NCBI GenBank assembly: GCA_035439445.1
Contig: DAORKG010000018.1
Coordinates: forward strand, 5,907-69,906
Direction of reading: 5' to 3'
Length of the DNA stretch: 64,000 nt
Source of the DNA: UBA4416 sp035439445
GTDB taxonomy: Bacteria; Bacteroidota; Bacteroidia; B-17B0; Aurantibacillaceae
Both the position numbers and the translations under genes were made by a program. Of the stretch, positions 35,354-43,375 are shown one piece after another (position 1 is the stretch's first letter; each line of letters begins with the position of its first letter). The notes beneath the pieces were generated by a model, which was not told the origin of the DNA, ran no database searches, and saw only the letters and a list, made by a program, of their open reading frames with translations.

Positions 35354-36044
35354 ACAGATTAAACACATATTTTTCGACTTAGACAATACGCTTTGGGATT
35401 TTGAAAAAAACTCCCGAGAAGCACTTCGTCATTTGTTTGAAGAACATAAAATAGATGAAAACTGTCAAACAGATTTTGATACTTTCATCGAAATTTACGA
35501 AGCTATTAATCACGAATTATGGTATCAATATAGTTTAAAGCAAATAACTAAAGAAGAACTTCGTTACCAAAGGTTTCATAAAGCTTTTTTGCATTTTAAA
35601 TATAATAACTTGCAGTTGGCTCACCACTGGGCAGATGATTATTTAAAAATTTCGCCTTATAAAACGCACTTAATTGATGGAGCGATGGACGTGTTGATGT
35701 ATTTGAAAGAAAAATATCAATTACATATTATTACCAATGGTTTTAAAGAAGTTCAGCATATTAAATTAGATTACAGTAATCTAAAACCGTTTTTTGAACA
35801 TATTATCATATCTGAAGAACATGGGTTTAATAAACCTGATATTAAAATATTTGATTTAGCTCAACAACTAACTAACGCTCAAAGCCATCAATGTGTAATG
35901 ATTGGAGATAATTATGATACTGATATTTTAGGGGCTCTAAATGCAAATTGGAAAGCAATCTATCTATCCAATAGTCAGATGGTAAATGCTAGTGATAATT
36001 ATTTTCAAATTAACAGACTAATTAATCTGAAAGAGTTGTTCTAA
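35349..36044 (+). CDS. HAD-family YjjG-type nucleotidase with probable ATT start
   Basis: The catalytic motif FFDLDNTLWDFEKNS (from 35370) lies in frame upstream of every ATG, GTG or TTG; the first such codon is TTG at 35433, which would delete it. The frame is bounded by TAG at 35343. The only plausible starts are ATT at 35349, overlapping the GSCFA stop, or ATT at 35358. That gives 231 or 228 aa, normal for YjjG. Later motifs are IITNGF (about 137), NKPDIKIFDLA and VMIGDNYDTDILGA, so all four HAD motifs are present. YjjG homologues hydrolyse non-canonical pyrimidine nucleotides. Confidence 0.85.
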   Translation: MKQIKHIFFDLDNTLWDFEKNSREALRHLFEEHKIDENCQTDFDTFIEIYEAINHELWYQYSLKQITKEELRYQRFHKAFLHFKYNNLQLAHHWADDYLKISPYKTHLIDGAMDVLMYLKEKYQLHIITNGFKEVQHIKLDYSNLKPFFEHIIISEEHGFNKPDIKIFDLAQQLTNAQSHQCVMIGDNYDTDILGALNANWKAIYLSNSQMVNASDNYFQINRLINLKELF

Positions 36045-36048
36045 TTTA

Positions 36049-36990
36049 TTATGGTTTAGCTAACCATTTTTCAACTTCAGTTTGATCCAGAACCATATAG
36101 TCTACCCAATGTTCTACAACCGAATTGTTTACCATAAATATTGCTGGTAAATCTAGCCCTGCTAAGTAAACAAAAGATTTTCCGTTTAAAATGCAATAAT
36201 CAATATTTCTGGCTTTAGTATCTTCAAAAAATGGTTGGATTTTGTTGTAATCCCCGTTTAGCACCAAATACATTGAAATTTCAGGGTTTTGTTCTTTCAT
36301 TAAACGCATTTTTTTTGCTGCAATGCGGCAATGTGGACATGTTAAACTCATAAATGCAATAATGTGTTTGCCGCTTTTTAAAGAAGAAGGAGGTGTATGT
36401 AATTTTGCATTTTTATACAAACTATCTAATTCCAATGGAAATTGATCTTCTTTTTTAGACAAATACGCTTCTGAATAACTAAAATCAACATAATTTAAAA
36501 TATGAGGCATTGCAAATGCAGCTATAAAAGATGCGCCAAATAACCATTTTCCTGCTTTTAAATAATTAAATCCATCATAAAATTTATATATAACAACAGA
36601 AACAGCAAGCATGACTATATTTTTAATTAAGGCTTGTAGTGGCGTCATAACAATAGCGTTTCCAAAACAACCACAATTCCCATTATTTCCTTCACTTAGC
36701 ATAATAAATACCAGGTAAACAGAAAACATAATAAGCGATCCGATTGTAAGTTTTATAGTAAATGGCTTCATATAAATTCCAAAAATCAATAATATGCCGA
36801 TAAAAAATTCTAAGCCTATCATAAAGCGGGCTATGAAAGGTGCCATTTTCCAACCACCAATACCTAAATCAACAAATGTATATTCAAATGGCTCAATAGG
36901 ATATAGTTTAGTGTATGCACTGTATAAAAACACTAAGCCCATAATTGAGCTAAGAATAAAAAAAGCTATTTTAATTAATAAAGGTTTCAT
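36049..36990 (-). CDS. DoxX/MauE-like membrane protein with thioredoxin-like domain
   Basis: 313 aa. Four to five membrane helices fill the first 180 residues (LSSIMGLVFLYSAYTKLYP near the start; GNCGCFGNA in a loop at about 104-112), matching MauE/DoxX-type redox membrane proteins. The C-terminal domain has AFMSLTCPHCRIAAKKM, a CxxC thioredoxin-like site. It probably handles disulfide or thiol transfer on periplasmic proteins, and resembles the BT_3928-type proteins of Bacteroidota. It is convergent with the HAD gene, 4 bases apart. Confidence 0.85.
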   Translation of the reverse strand: MKPLLIKIAFFILSSIMGLVFLYSAYTKLYPIEPFEYTFVDLGIGGWKMAPFIARFMIGLEFFIGILLIFGIYMKPFTIKLTIGSLIMFSVYLVFIMLSEGNNGNCGCFGNAIVMTPLQALIKNIVMLAVSVVIYKFYDGFNYLKAGKWLFGASFIAAFAMPHILNYVDFSYSEAYLSKKEDQFPLELDSLYKNAKLHTPPSSLKSGKHIIAFMSLTCPHCRIAAKKMRLMKEQNPEISMYLVLNGDYNKIQPFFEDTKARNIDYCILNGKSFVYLAGLDLPAIFMVNNSVVEHWVDYMVLDQTEVEKWLAKP

Positions 36991-37033
36991 AGCTTGCGAA
37001 TTTACTATTTATTTATATCTCTATTATCTTCAA

Positions 37034-37064
37034 TAAAAAAAGCTACCCACGGGTAGCTTTTTTT
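37034..37064. terminator. Terminator
   Basis: AAAAAAAGCTACCC pairs with GGGTAGCTTTTTTT, directly after the stop of the 99-aa lipoprotein gene on the minus strand. Confidence 0.85.
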
Positions 37065-37083
37065 AACATTCTTTATTAGTTAG

Positions 37084-37383
37084 TTATTTTAATTCGCAGT
37101 CTCTTTTAGTAACTGTTGTTTTTGTATCTCCATTTGTAATATCTGTGTACACATTTGTATTCTCGTTTGATACACAATTTGCCTTAGCTGTTTTTTTGGT
37201 TACTTTGGTCATAACAGTTTTGTCTTCATTTGATGAGAATGGTCCTGGATCAACATAGCCAATACCATTTGCAACCCCGGTAGAAGAAGTAATGGTTGTG
37301 GTGCAGGTACAAGTTCTATCTTTCTTACAAGAAAAAAAACAGAAAGAGGCTACTGCGAAAATACATAGTGAAATCTTTTTCAT
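37084..37383 (-). CDS. Small cysteine-rich lipoprotein, paralog 1
   Basis: 99 aa from ATG 37383; the longer frame starts inside the terminator of the next gene and is rejected. The signal MKKISLCIFAVASFCFFSC leads to Cys19. The mature chain has KKDRTCTCTTTITSS, then KKTAKANCVSN and a C-terminal DCELK. It shares the pattern lipobox-KKxxxCxC...KKxAxxxC...C-x-x-K with the next two genes. Function unknown; probably surface or outer-membrane attached. Confidence 0.78.
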   Translation of the reverse strand: MKKISLCIFAVASFCFFSCKKDRTCTCTTTITSSTGVANGIGYVDPGPFSSNEDKTVMTKVTKKTAKANCVSNENTNVYTDITNGDTKTTVTKRDCELK

Positions 37384-37429
37384 TGTTCTTGGTTTTTTGA
37401 CGAAAGTACGATTTTTTATCTTGCCATAA

Positions 37430-37457
37430 AAAAAGGTCACCAATTGGTGACCTTTTT
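37430..37457. terminator. Terminator
   Basis: AAAAAGGTCACCAA pairs with TTGGTGACCTTTTT, after paralog 2 on the minus strand. Confidence 0.85.
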
Positions 37458-37477
37458 AACATTCTATTAAATGTTAA

Positions 37478-37729
37478 TTATTTAATAGCACAAGTTGGTG
37501 TAGTTCCACCAGTTTGAGAAACTCCATTAACTGTTGTAGACGCTTTAGGAGCAGCATCACACCAAGCTGTAGCAGCTTTTTTAGTTGATTTTGCAGTAGT
37601 TGTAGATTCAGAAACATAAGTAGTTGAACCGAAAGATGTTGTTGTAGTACAAACGCATTTGTACTCTTTTTTGCAAGATGCAAAAGAAACTGCTACGAAA
37701 GCAACTGCTAATAATGTAATTTTTTTCAT
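37478..37729 (-). CDS. Small cysteine-rich lipoprotein, paralog 2
   Basis: 83 aa. The signal MKKITLLAVAFVAVSFASC is nearly identical to that of paralog 3. The mature chain has KKEYKCVCTTTTSFG, KSTKKAATAWCDAA and ends TPTCAIK. Four mature cysteines match those of the neighbours in spacing pattern, though sequence between them differs. It is a single-gene unit with its own terminator. Confidence 0.8.
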   Translation of the reverse strand: MKKITLLAVAFVAVSFASCKKEYKCVCTTTTSFGSTTYVSESTTTAKSTKKAATAWCDAAPKASTTVNGVSQTGGTTPTCAIK

Positions 37730-37821
37730 TTTTTTGAGTTTTTTAAAGTTTGCCCAAATGTATAATCTTTTTTACAAATAACCAAATATAAATCTGATTA
37801 TTTTTTGTAGTTCATTGCATG

Positions 37822-37853
37822 AAAAAAGCCATCTAATTAATAGATGGCTTTTT
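37822..37853. terminator. Terminator
   Basis: AAAAAAGCCATCTA pairs with TAGATGGCTTTTTA, after paralog 3 on the minus strand. Confidence 0.85.
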
Positions 37854-37873
37854 ATTTTTAACAAAAATGCTAA

Positions 37874-38077
37874 TTATTTTAAAGAACAAGTGATATAAGT
37901 AGAACCACTGTTGTTCCCTTCACACCAAGTTTTAGCATCTTTCTTTTTTAATTTAGCTGTGTAAGTACCAGCAGAAGTACCATCATCAGTCCATTTACAC
38001 TCGCAAGTGTAGTCTTTTTTACAAGAAGCTAAAGAAACTGCAACAAATGCAGCAGCTAATAAAGTAATTTTTTTCAT
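37874..38077 (-). CDS. Small cysteine-rich lipoprotein, paralog 3
   Basis: 67 aa. Signal MKKITLLAAAFVAVSLASC, then KKDYTCECKWTDDG, KKKDAKTWCEGN and the end YITCSLK. It is the shortest of the three paralogs and keeps all shared cysteines. The tandem set probably arose by duplication; the signal peptides remain almost identical while the mature parts diverge. Confidence 0.78.
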   Translation of the reverse strand: MKKITLLAAAFVAVSLASCKKDYTCECKWTDDGTSAGTYTAKLKKKDAKTWCEGNNSGSTYITCSLK

Positions 38078-38218
38078 TTTATAAAGTTTTTAAAGTTTAC
38101 GCAAATTTAGTGTGTTTTTTTAATCTTTAGATACCATCTATTGGGTATTTTTAATATTTGTAACGATTCTAAATAAAAATACTTGTTGTTTTTTTATGAT
38201 TTAGTCGTGGGCATTACA

Positions 38219-38806
38219 CTATCCATGAACAGTTTCTTTGGTACCATAGTTTTTAATAATAGTTGCTTCATAGTCCAACCATTGTTGCCATCTTTTTTCA
38301 ATATCTTCAACGTGACCTCCATACTTTCTGGCAAAACCGATAAATAAAGTGTAATGGGTTGCTTCACTAATCATTAAATCTCTATAAAAAGTTTTTAAAT
38401 CAGCATCATTTATTTGATCAGAGAGTAATTTAAAACGTTCGCAACTTCTTGCTTCTATCATAGCTCCAAATAATAATCGATCAATTAAAACTATCTCCTT
38501 TCTATGATCTCCTTTTCTCATGAATTTATATAACTCACCTACATATTCATCTTTTCTTTCAAAACCTAATTTGTATCCACGTTCTTTTATCTTTTGATGA
38601 ACCATTTCAAAATGTGATAGTTCTTCTTGTGCTAACTTCACCATTTCTTCAACTAAGTCGGAGTAGTATGGGTAGCTGATCATAATTGAAATGGCATTAG
38701 TAGCAGCTTTCTGTTCGCAGTAAGCATGATCAGTTAAAATTTCAGCGATATTAGTTTCAACAATATTTACCCAGCGTGGGTCTGTTTCTAATTTAAGTCC
38801 TAACAT
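38219..38806 (-). CDS. miaE: tRNA-(ms2io6A)-hydroxylase-like diiron protein
   Basis: 195 aa, a ferritin-like four-helix diiron protein. Metal ligands appear as DHAYCEQKAATNA (Glu about 32), AQEELSHFEMVH (about 60-71), EARSCERF (about 120) and SEATHYTLFIG (about 150-160). MiaE hydroxylates the isopentenyl group of ms2i6A37 in some tRNAs using O2. Assignment is from the motif order and length; no mia genes are nearby. Confidence 0.88.
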   Translation of the reverse strand: MLGLKLETDPRWVNIVETNIAEILTDHAYCEQKAATNAISIMISYPYYSDLVEEMVKLAQEELSHFEMVHQKIKERGYKLGFERKDEYVGELYKFMRKGDHRKEIVLIDRLLFGAMIEARSCERFKLLSDQINDADLKTFYRDLMISEATHYTLFIGFARKYGGHVEDIEKRWQQWLDYEATIIKNYGTKETVHG

Positions 38807-38869
38807 AATTTAAAAATATAAAAACAAAATTAGAATATTCGATGATAAGAAGGAAATAAAAGAGAATGA

Positions 38870-39319
38870 TTAATCTCTTAATTTGTCTAATAAATTATTG
38901 AGTGTATTTATTTCGTCTTGAGATAAAGACTTGATGGTTTGTTTTGAAAGTTCATCTATATGATCAAGTGATTTTAGTAGTTCTAGTCCTTTTTCACTGA
39001 TAACAATATCTACACTTCTTCTGTCATTAGGACACTCTCTCCTTAGTAGTAATTTTTTCGTGAATAATTTATCTACTATCCTTGATGTATCACTCATCCT
39101 ATCGAGCATACGTTCTTTTATCAACTTGATACTGCATGGATTTGGATATTGACCTCTAAGTATCCTCAGTACATTGTATTGTTGTACAGTAATTCCTGAA
39201 TTTTTAAATAAAGTATCTTGCTTGGCAGTAAGCCAATTGGTGGTATAAATCAAATTAAGCACCAATTTTTGTTGAATGCTTTTAAATTTTTTTTGTTGTA
39301 TTTCGTCTTCTAATCTCAA
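38870..39319 (-). CDS. MarR family transcriptional regulator
   Basis: 149 aa. ITVQQYNVLRILRGQYPNPCSIKLIKERMLDRMSDTSRIVDKL (about 43-85) is the helix-turn-helix and RRECPNDRRSVDIVISEKG (about 92-110) the wing. It follows the yceI-like gene on the same strand, and two palindromes upstream of yceI are plausible operators, so it probably represses that gene. The inducer is unknown. Confidence 0.9.
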   Translation of the reverse strand: MRLEDEIQQKKFKSIQQKLVLNLIYTTNWLTAKQDTLFKNSGITVQQYNVLRILRGQYPNPCSIKLIKERMLDRMSDTSRIVDKLFTKKLLLRRECPNDRRSVDIVISEKGLELLKSLDHIDELSKQTIKSLSQDEINTLNNLLDKLRD

Positions 39320-39331
39320 ACTTTGTGATAT

Positions 39332-39360
39332 AAAAAAAGTCCCTAGGTTTAACTAGGGAC
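39332..39360 (-). terminator. yceI terminator
   Basis: GTCCCTAG pairs with CTAGGGAC, followed on the minus strand by a T7 tract. It lies between the yceI-like stop and the MarR gene. Confidence 0.8.
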
Positions 39361-39380
39361 CAATTTACTATTTTTATTTA

Positions 39381-39977
39381 TTACTTAGCTTTTGTAATTT
39401 CTACATTAATGTCTAAACGAACATCTTCGCTAACAGCCACTCCACCTGCTTCTAAAGCTGCATTCCAAGCTAAACCAAAATCTTTACGGTTAATTGTGCC
39501 TGTAACTTTAAATGCATAACGCTCAAATCCGTAAGGATCTTTAACTATTTTAGAGGCGCCAATTGCTGTTAAAGTGACAGATTTAGTTACACCATGCATT
39601 GTTAAATCTCCTGTTAATGTGTAAGTCCCTTTAATTTTTCCCGGCTTCATTGATTTACTAACAAAAGTGATTTTTGGGAATTTTGCAACATCAAAAAAGT
39701 CAGGACTTTTTAAGTGCCCATCTCTTTTTTCATCATCTGTATTGATACTTGAAGCATCTACTGAAAAATCAATTTTTGCATCAGTAAAATCCAAATCTCC
39801 TTTTGAAGATACTTTTCCTTCATATATTTTAAATTTCCCTTCTGTTTCACTTACCATCATATGTGTTACAGCGAAACCTAATTTACTGTGAGATGCATCT
39901 ACATTCCAGTTAGTTTGTGCTTTAGCACTTAAAGATATAGCTGCAACAGCTATTAATGTTTTAAAAGTAGTTTTCAT
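39381..39977 (-). CDS. YceI family periplasmic protein
   Basis: 198 aa. A signal peptide (MKTTFKTLIAVAAISLSAKA) precedes the lipocalin-like YceI domain: NWNVDASHSKLGFAVTHM, the conserved DDEKRDGHLKSPDFFDVAKFPKITF (about 77-101) and LTGDLTMHGVTKSV (about 122-135). YceI proteins bind polyisoprenoid-type lipids in the periplasm. Control by the adjacent MarR protein is suggested by the palindromes at 40010-40039. Confidence 0.93.
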   Translation of the reverse strand: MKTTFKTLIAVAAISLSAKAQTNWNVDASHSKLGFAVTHMMVSETEGKFKIYEGKVSSKGDLDFTDAKIDFSVDASSINTDDEKRDGHLKSPDFFDVAKFPKITFVSKSMKPGKIKGTYTLTGDLTMHGVTKSVTLTAIGASKIVKDPYGFERYAFKVTGTINRKDFGLAWNAALEAGGVAVSEDVRLDINVEITKAK

Positions 39978-40009
39978 ATTTTAGTTTTTTATAATTTGAA
40001 TACAAATAT

Positions 40010-40039
40010 ATGTTATAACATTATATGTTGCAACATATA
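40010..40039. promoter_or_regulatory. Two tandem MarR-type operators upstream of yceI
   Basis: ATGTTATAACAT (40010-40021, perfect) and TATATGTTGCAACATATA (40022-40039, perfect 18-bp palindrome), with centres 15 bases apart and about 35-60 bases upstream of the yceI start. Both share the TATGTTR-YAACATA core expected for MarR dimers. Confidence 0.75.
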
Positions 40040-40075
40040 AATTAAAATAATTGTTAAAATTTATAATATAAAAAT

Positions 40076-40108
40076 AAAAAAGCCCTAAATCAAATGATTT
40101 AGGGCTTT
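40076..40108 (-). terminator. Terminator of the T9SS protein gene
   Basis: AGCCCTAAATCA pairs with TGATTTAGGGCT; on the minus strand it ends in a T tract. Confidence 0.85.
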
Positions 40109-40129
40109 GTAAGATGAATTACGGTAATA

Positions 40130-41143
40130 TTATTTTGTAATTAATAACTTTTGACTTGGAAGTACAATGTTATCAGAACTAAACATGACATTATATGTTC
40201 CGGACGTAATTTCCAGAGGCAGAACAAATGTATTAACTCCCTTAATAACATCGACTTTTGTTTCTAACACAACCTGTCCAAAACTATTTAATATTCTGAT
40301 ATAGTTGTTATTAGAAGAAGTTGTCACATCCAATAAAATATTAACCTCTGAAGATGATGGATTTGGATAAAGAACAATTTGATCTTTAACATTTTTACAA
40401 TTTACGTCAATTGCTTTAAAAACTTCTCTAGCACTGTTTTTATCAACTTGAGTTAATCTGTAATACATCAATTCATGATTAATAGAGTAATCAATGTGAA
40501 CGTATTTATTTACAACCCCACTAGTACCACTTCCTGATATTTTAGCAACATGATCCCAATCGGTTCCGTTAGAGCTTTTTTCAACCAAAAAATAATCATT
40601 GTTTTCTTCGGAAGCAGTACTCCAATTTAACTCTACACCATTGGTTAAACATGTCCCGGTAAAATCAATTAGTTCAATTGGTAGACCACCTGCAGAAACT
40701 GAAAAGGGACCATTAGATGTACCTGGACCAGACCAATCGGCTCCACCATGTCCAATCTTGATTTGATTTGAACTACTTGGACCAGATATTGAACCTCCAG
40801 AAGCAACATTAATAATTGAACCTGATGGTAAATTTAAAGCATCGCTAGGACCAGGGAAAAGTAATTGGCCAAAGACAGATATTGAAATTACATTACTAAT
40901 TGTAATACCATTACTAATAGATAATGTACAACCGGCTGGTATTATTAAAACATCTCCTGCACTTGGCTCAGCTGTCAGTTGAGTACCTGTCCCATTTAAC
41001 CCTGTCCACCATGGCGATTTTGCCGCAGTAAAACCACTATAAGTTGCTGGACAAGGACCTGCATAATAAGTGGTTGCTTGTAAACCGCTTACTTTAAATA
41101 GTATAAACAATAGTAAGGAAAAGTAAAATGTAAAAATTCTCAT
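40130..41143 (-). CDS. T9SS type A sorting-domain protein, unknown function
   Basis: 337 aa from ATG 41143; the longer frame adds a poor N-terminal extension before a good signal (MRIFTFYFSLLLFILFKVSG). The N-terminal half is Gly/Ser/Pro-rich with AGDVLIIPAGCTLSISNG, as in carbohydrate- or beta-helix-type surface proteins. A FNIII-like segment follows (IDFTGTCLTNGVELNWSTAS) and the C-terminus has LYPNPSSSEVNI and a sorting domain. Probably exported to the surface through T9SS. Confidence 0.82.
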   Translation of the reverse strand: MRIFTFYFSLLLFILFKVSGLQATTYYAGPCPATYSGFTAAKSPWWTGLNGTGTQLTAEPSAGDVLIIPAGCTLSISNGITISNVISISVFGQLLFPGPSDALNLPSGSIINVASGGSISGPSSSNQIKIGHGGADWSGPGTSNGPFSVSAGGLPIELIDFTGTCLTNGVELNWSTASEENNDYFLVEKSSNGTDWDHVAKISGSGTSGVVNKYVHIDYSINHELMYYRLTQVDKNSAREVFKAIDVNCKNVKDQIVLYPNPSSSEVNILLDVTTSSNNNYIRILNSFGQVVLETKVDVIKGVNTFVLPLEITSGTYNVMFSSDNIVLPSQKLLITK

Positions 41144-41350
41144 CAAATGTGGTTTGTTTAGGTTAAGCAAAATATATAAAAAAAACTTAATTTTTAACAT
41201 AATTTTCAAAAATCATTCCATATTATTTTGTTAAAAGTTGATTTTACAAATATAATTATCATATCTCATCAAATCATTAATGGTAAACTATATATGTAAT
41301 AGTGTTTTTATTTATTTCTTGTTTCAATATTTAAGATATAAAAATTCTTT

Positions 41351-41358
41351 TATCTTTG
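41351..41358 (+). promoter_or_regulatory. Predicted -7 box of the thrS-infC-rpmI-rplT operon
   Basis: TATCTTTG, a perfect TAnnTTTG match. The leader to ATG 41401 is about 35 bases and contains a small hairpin, CCCAC-N7-GTGGG (41375-41391). No T-box is apparent. Confidence 0.55.
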
Positions 41359-41400
41359 TTCCCCTAATTTAAAACCCACGTTGTAAGTGGGAGCAAGTAT

Positions 41401-43350
41401 ATGATAAAAATAACTTTACCGGATGGTTCTGTTCGCGAGTATCAAAAAGGAACCACCTCTATGCAAGTTGCACAGAGTATCAGCGAAGGATTAGCACGTA
41501 ATGTGCTTTCAGCAAAAGTTAATGGCGAAGTAATAGACGCTAATAGATCTATTAACCAAGATTCAACCCTAAGTTTATTAACGTGGAATGATGCAGAAGG
41601 GAAAAATACCTTATGGCATTCATCTGCGCATTTATTAGCCGAGGCACTAGAGGCTTTATATCCTGGAGTAAAGTTTTGGGTTGGCCCACCATTAGAAAAC
41701 GGATTTTACTACGATGTTGATTTAAATGGTCAAACTTTAACCCCTGCTGATTTTGAAAAAATTGAGGCGAAGATGTTAGAGTTAGCTCGTCAAAACAACG
41801 AGTACAAGCGTATTGATATTACTAAAGCAGAGGCTATTAAATATTTTGCGGATAAAGGAGATGAGTATAAATTAGATTTATTAGAACGTTTAGAGGATGG
41901 AAACATCTCTTTATACAATCAAGGAAATTTTACGGATTTATGCCGTGGACCACATATCCCAAATACCGGATTTATTAAAGCTGTTAAAGTTTTAAATATA
42001 GCAGGTGCTTATTGGAAAGGTGACGAGAAAAACAAAATGTTGACTCGTATTTATGGTATTGCTTTTCCTAAAGAGAAAGAATTAAAAGAGTATTTAGTTT
42101 TATTAGAAGAAGCTAAAAAACGCGATCACCGTAAACTAGGTAAGGAATTAGAATTATTTACTTTTTCAGAAAAAGTAGGTCTTGGTTTACCTTTATGGTT
42201 GCCTAAAGGTGCTATGTTACGTGAGCGTTTGATTCAATTCATGCAAAAAGCTCAGTTAAAAGCAGGTTATTTGCCTGTTGTGTCTCCGCATATTGCTCAA
42301 AAAGAACTTTATGTGTGTTCCGGACATTACGAAAAATATGGGGCAGATTCTTTTCAGCCAATTAAAACACCTCATGAAGGAGAGGAGTTTTATTTAAAAC
42401 CAATGAACTGTCCGCATCACTGCGAGATTTATAAATCTTCACCAAAATCTTATAAAGATTTACCACAACGTTATGCCGAATTTGGTACAGTATACCGTTA
42501 TGAGCAAAAAGGTGAATTGCATGGTTTAACACGTGTACGTGGCTTTACTCAAGATGATGCGCACTTATTTGTTCGCCCAGATCAAGTAAAAGAAGAGTTT
42601 TTAAAGGTAATTGATTTAGTTCTTTATGTATTTAATGCATTAGACTTTAAAGATTATACGGCTCAAGTTTCTTTACGCGATCCTGAAAATAAGGCTAAAT
42701 ACATTGGTTCTGATGAAAATTGGGCTTTAGCAGAGAAGGCAATTATTGATTCGGCTGCAGAAAAAGGATTAAGAACAGTAGTTGAAACAGGAGAAGCTGC
42801 ATTTTATGGTCCGAAACTGGATTTTATGGTAAAAGATGCTTTAGGACGCAAATGGCAATTAGGAACTATTCAGGTAGATTATAACTTACCTGAGCGTTTT
42901 GAGTTGGAGTATACGGGTTCCGATAACCAAAAGCACCGTCCTGTGATGATTCACCGTGCACCTTTTGGTTCACTAGAGCGTTTTATTGCGGTTTTAATTG
43001 AACATTGTGGTGGAAATTTCCCGCTTTGGTTAACTCCAGATCAATATGCTATTTTACCGATTAGTGAAAAATATAACGATTATGCAAAAAAAGTTTCAGA
43101 ATTGTTAAATATTTCCGATATTCGCGGCCTTGTTGATGAGAGGAATGAGAAAATAGGGAAGAAAATTCGCGACAATGAAGTAAATAAGATACCTTATATG
43201 CTTATTGTTGGTGAGAAAGAAGCGGAAGAAGGAACTGTTGCAGTGCGAGAACATGGTAAAGGAGATATAGGAACAATGACTATTGAAGACTTTGCAAAGC
43301 TTGTGCAAATAACCATCGACAACGATTTTAAACAAAAAACAATTAATTAA
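41401..43350 (+). CDS. thrS: Threonine--tRNA ligase
   Basis: 649 aa class II synthetase. The N-terminal TGS and editing domains include HSSAHLLAEALEALYPG (about 78-94). The catalytic core has MLRERLIQFMQ (motif 1), FGTVYRYEQKGELHGLTRVRGFTQDDAH (motif 2) and HRAPFGSLERFIAVLIEH (motif 3); zinc ligands lie in PMNCPHHCEIY and later. The anticodon domain begins around 545. It charges tRNA-Thr. infC follows after 22 bases. Confidence 0.98.
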   Translation: MIKITLPDGSVREYQKGTTSMQVAQSISEGLARNVLSAKVNGEVIDANRSINQDSTLSLLTWNDAEGKNTLWHSSAHLLAEALEALYPGVKFWVGPPLENGFYYDVDLNGQTLTPADFEKIEAKMLELARQNNEYKRIDITKAEAIKYFADKGDEYKLDLLERLEDGNISLYNQGNFTDLCRGPHIPNTGFIKAVKVLNIAGAYWKGDEKNKMLTRIYGIAFPKEKELKEYLVLLEEAKKRDHRKLGKELELFTFSEKVGLGLPLWLPKGAMLRERLIQFMQKAQLKAGYLPVVSPHIAQKELYVCSGHYEKYGADSFQPIKTPHEGEEFYLKPMNCPHHCEIYKSSPKSYKDLPQRYAEFGTVYRYEQKGELHGLTRVRGFTQDDAHLFVRPDQVKEEFLKVIDLVLYVFNALDFKDYTAQVSLRDPENKAKYIGSDENWALAEKAIIDSAAEKGLRTVVETGEAAFYGPKLDFMVKDALGRKWQLGTIQVDYNLPERFELEYTGSDNQKHRPVMIHRAPFGSLERFIAVLIEHCGGNFPLWLTPDQYAILPISEKYNDYAKKVSELLNISDIRGLVDERNEKIGKKIRDNEVNKIPYMLIVGEKEAEEGTVAVREHGKGDIGTMTIEDFAKLVQITIDNDFKQKTIN

Positions 43351-43362
43351 TAATTTAAAAGC

Positions 43363-43375
43363 GGAGGTAGTTATT
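43363..43375 (+). promoter_or_regulatory. Shine-Dalgarno and ATT start of infC
   Basis: GGAGG at 43363-43367, then 5 bases, then ATT at 43373. A strong Shine-Dalgarno is rare in this phylum, and it decides the infC start. Confidence 0.9.

Noticed and set aside
37084..38077. Three lipoprotein genes as a toxin or bacteriocin cluster
   Set aside because: No immunity, transport or protease gene is adjacent, and lipoprotein signals point to membrane attachment. I kept only the tandem paralog observation.
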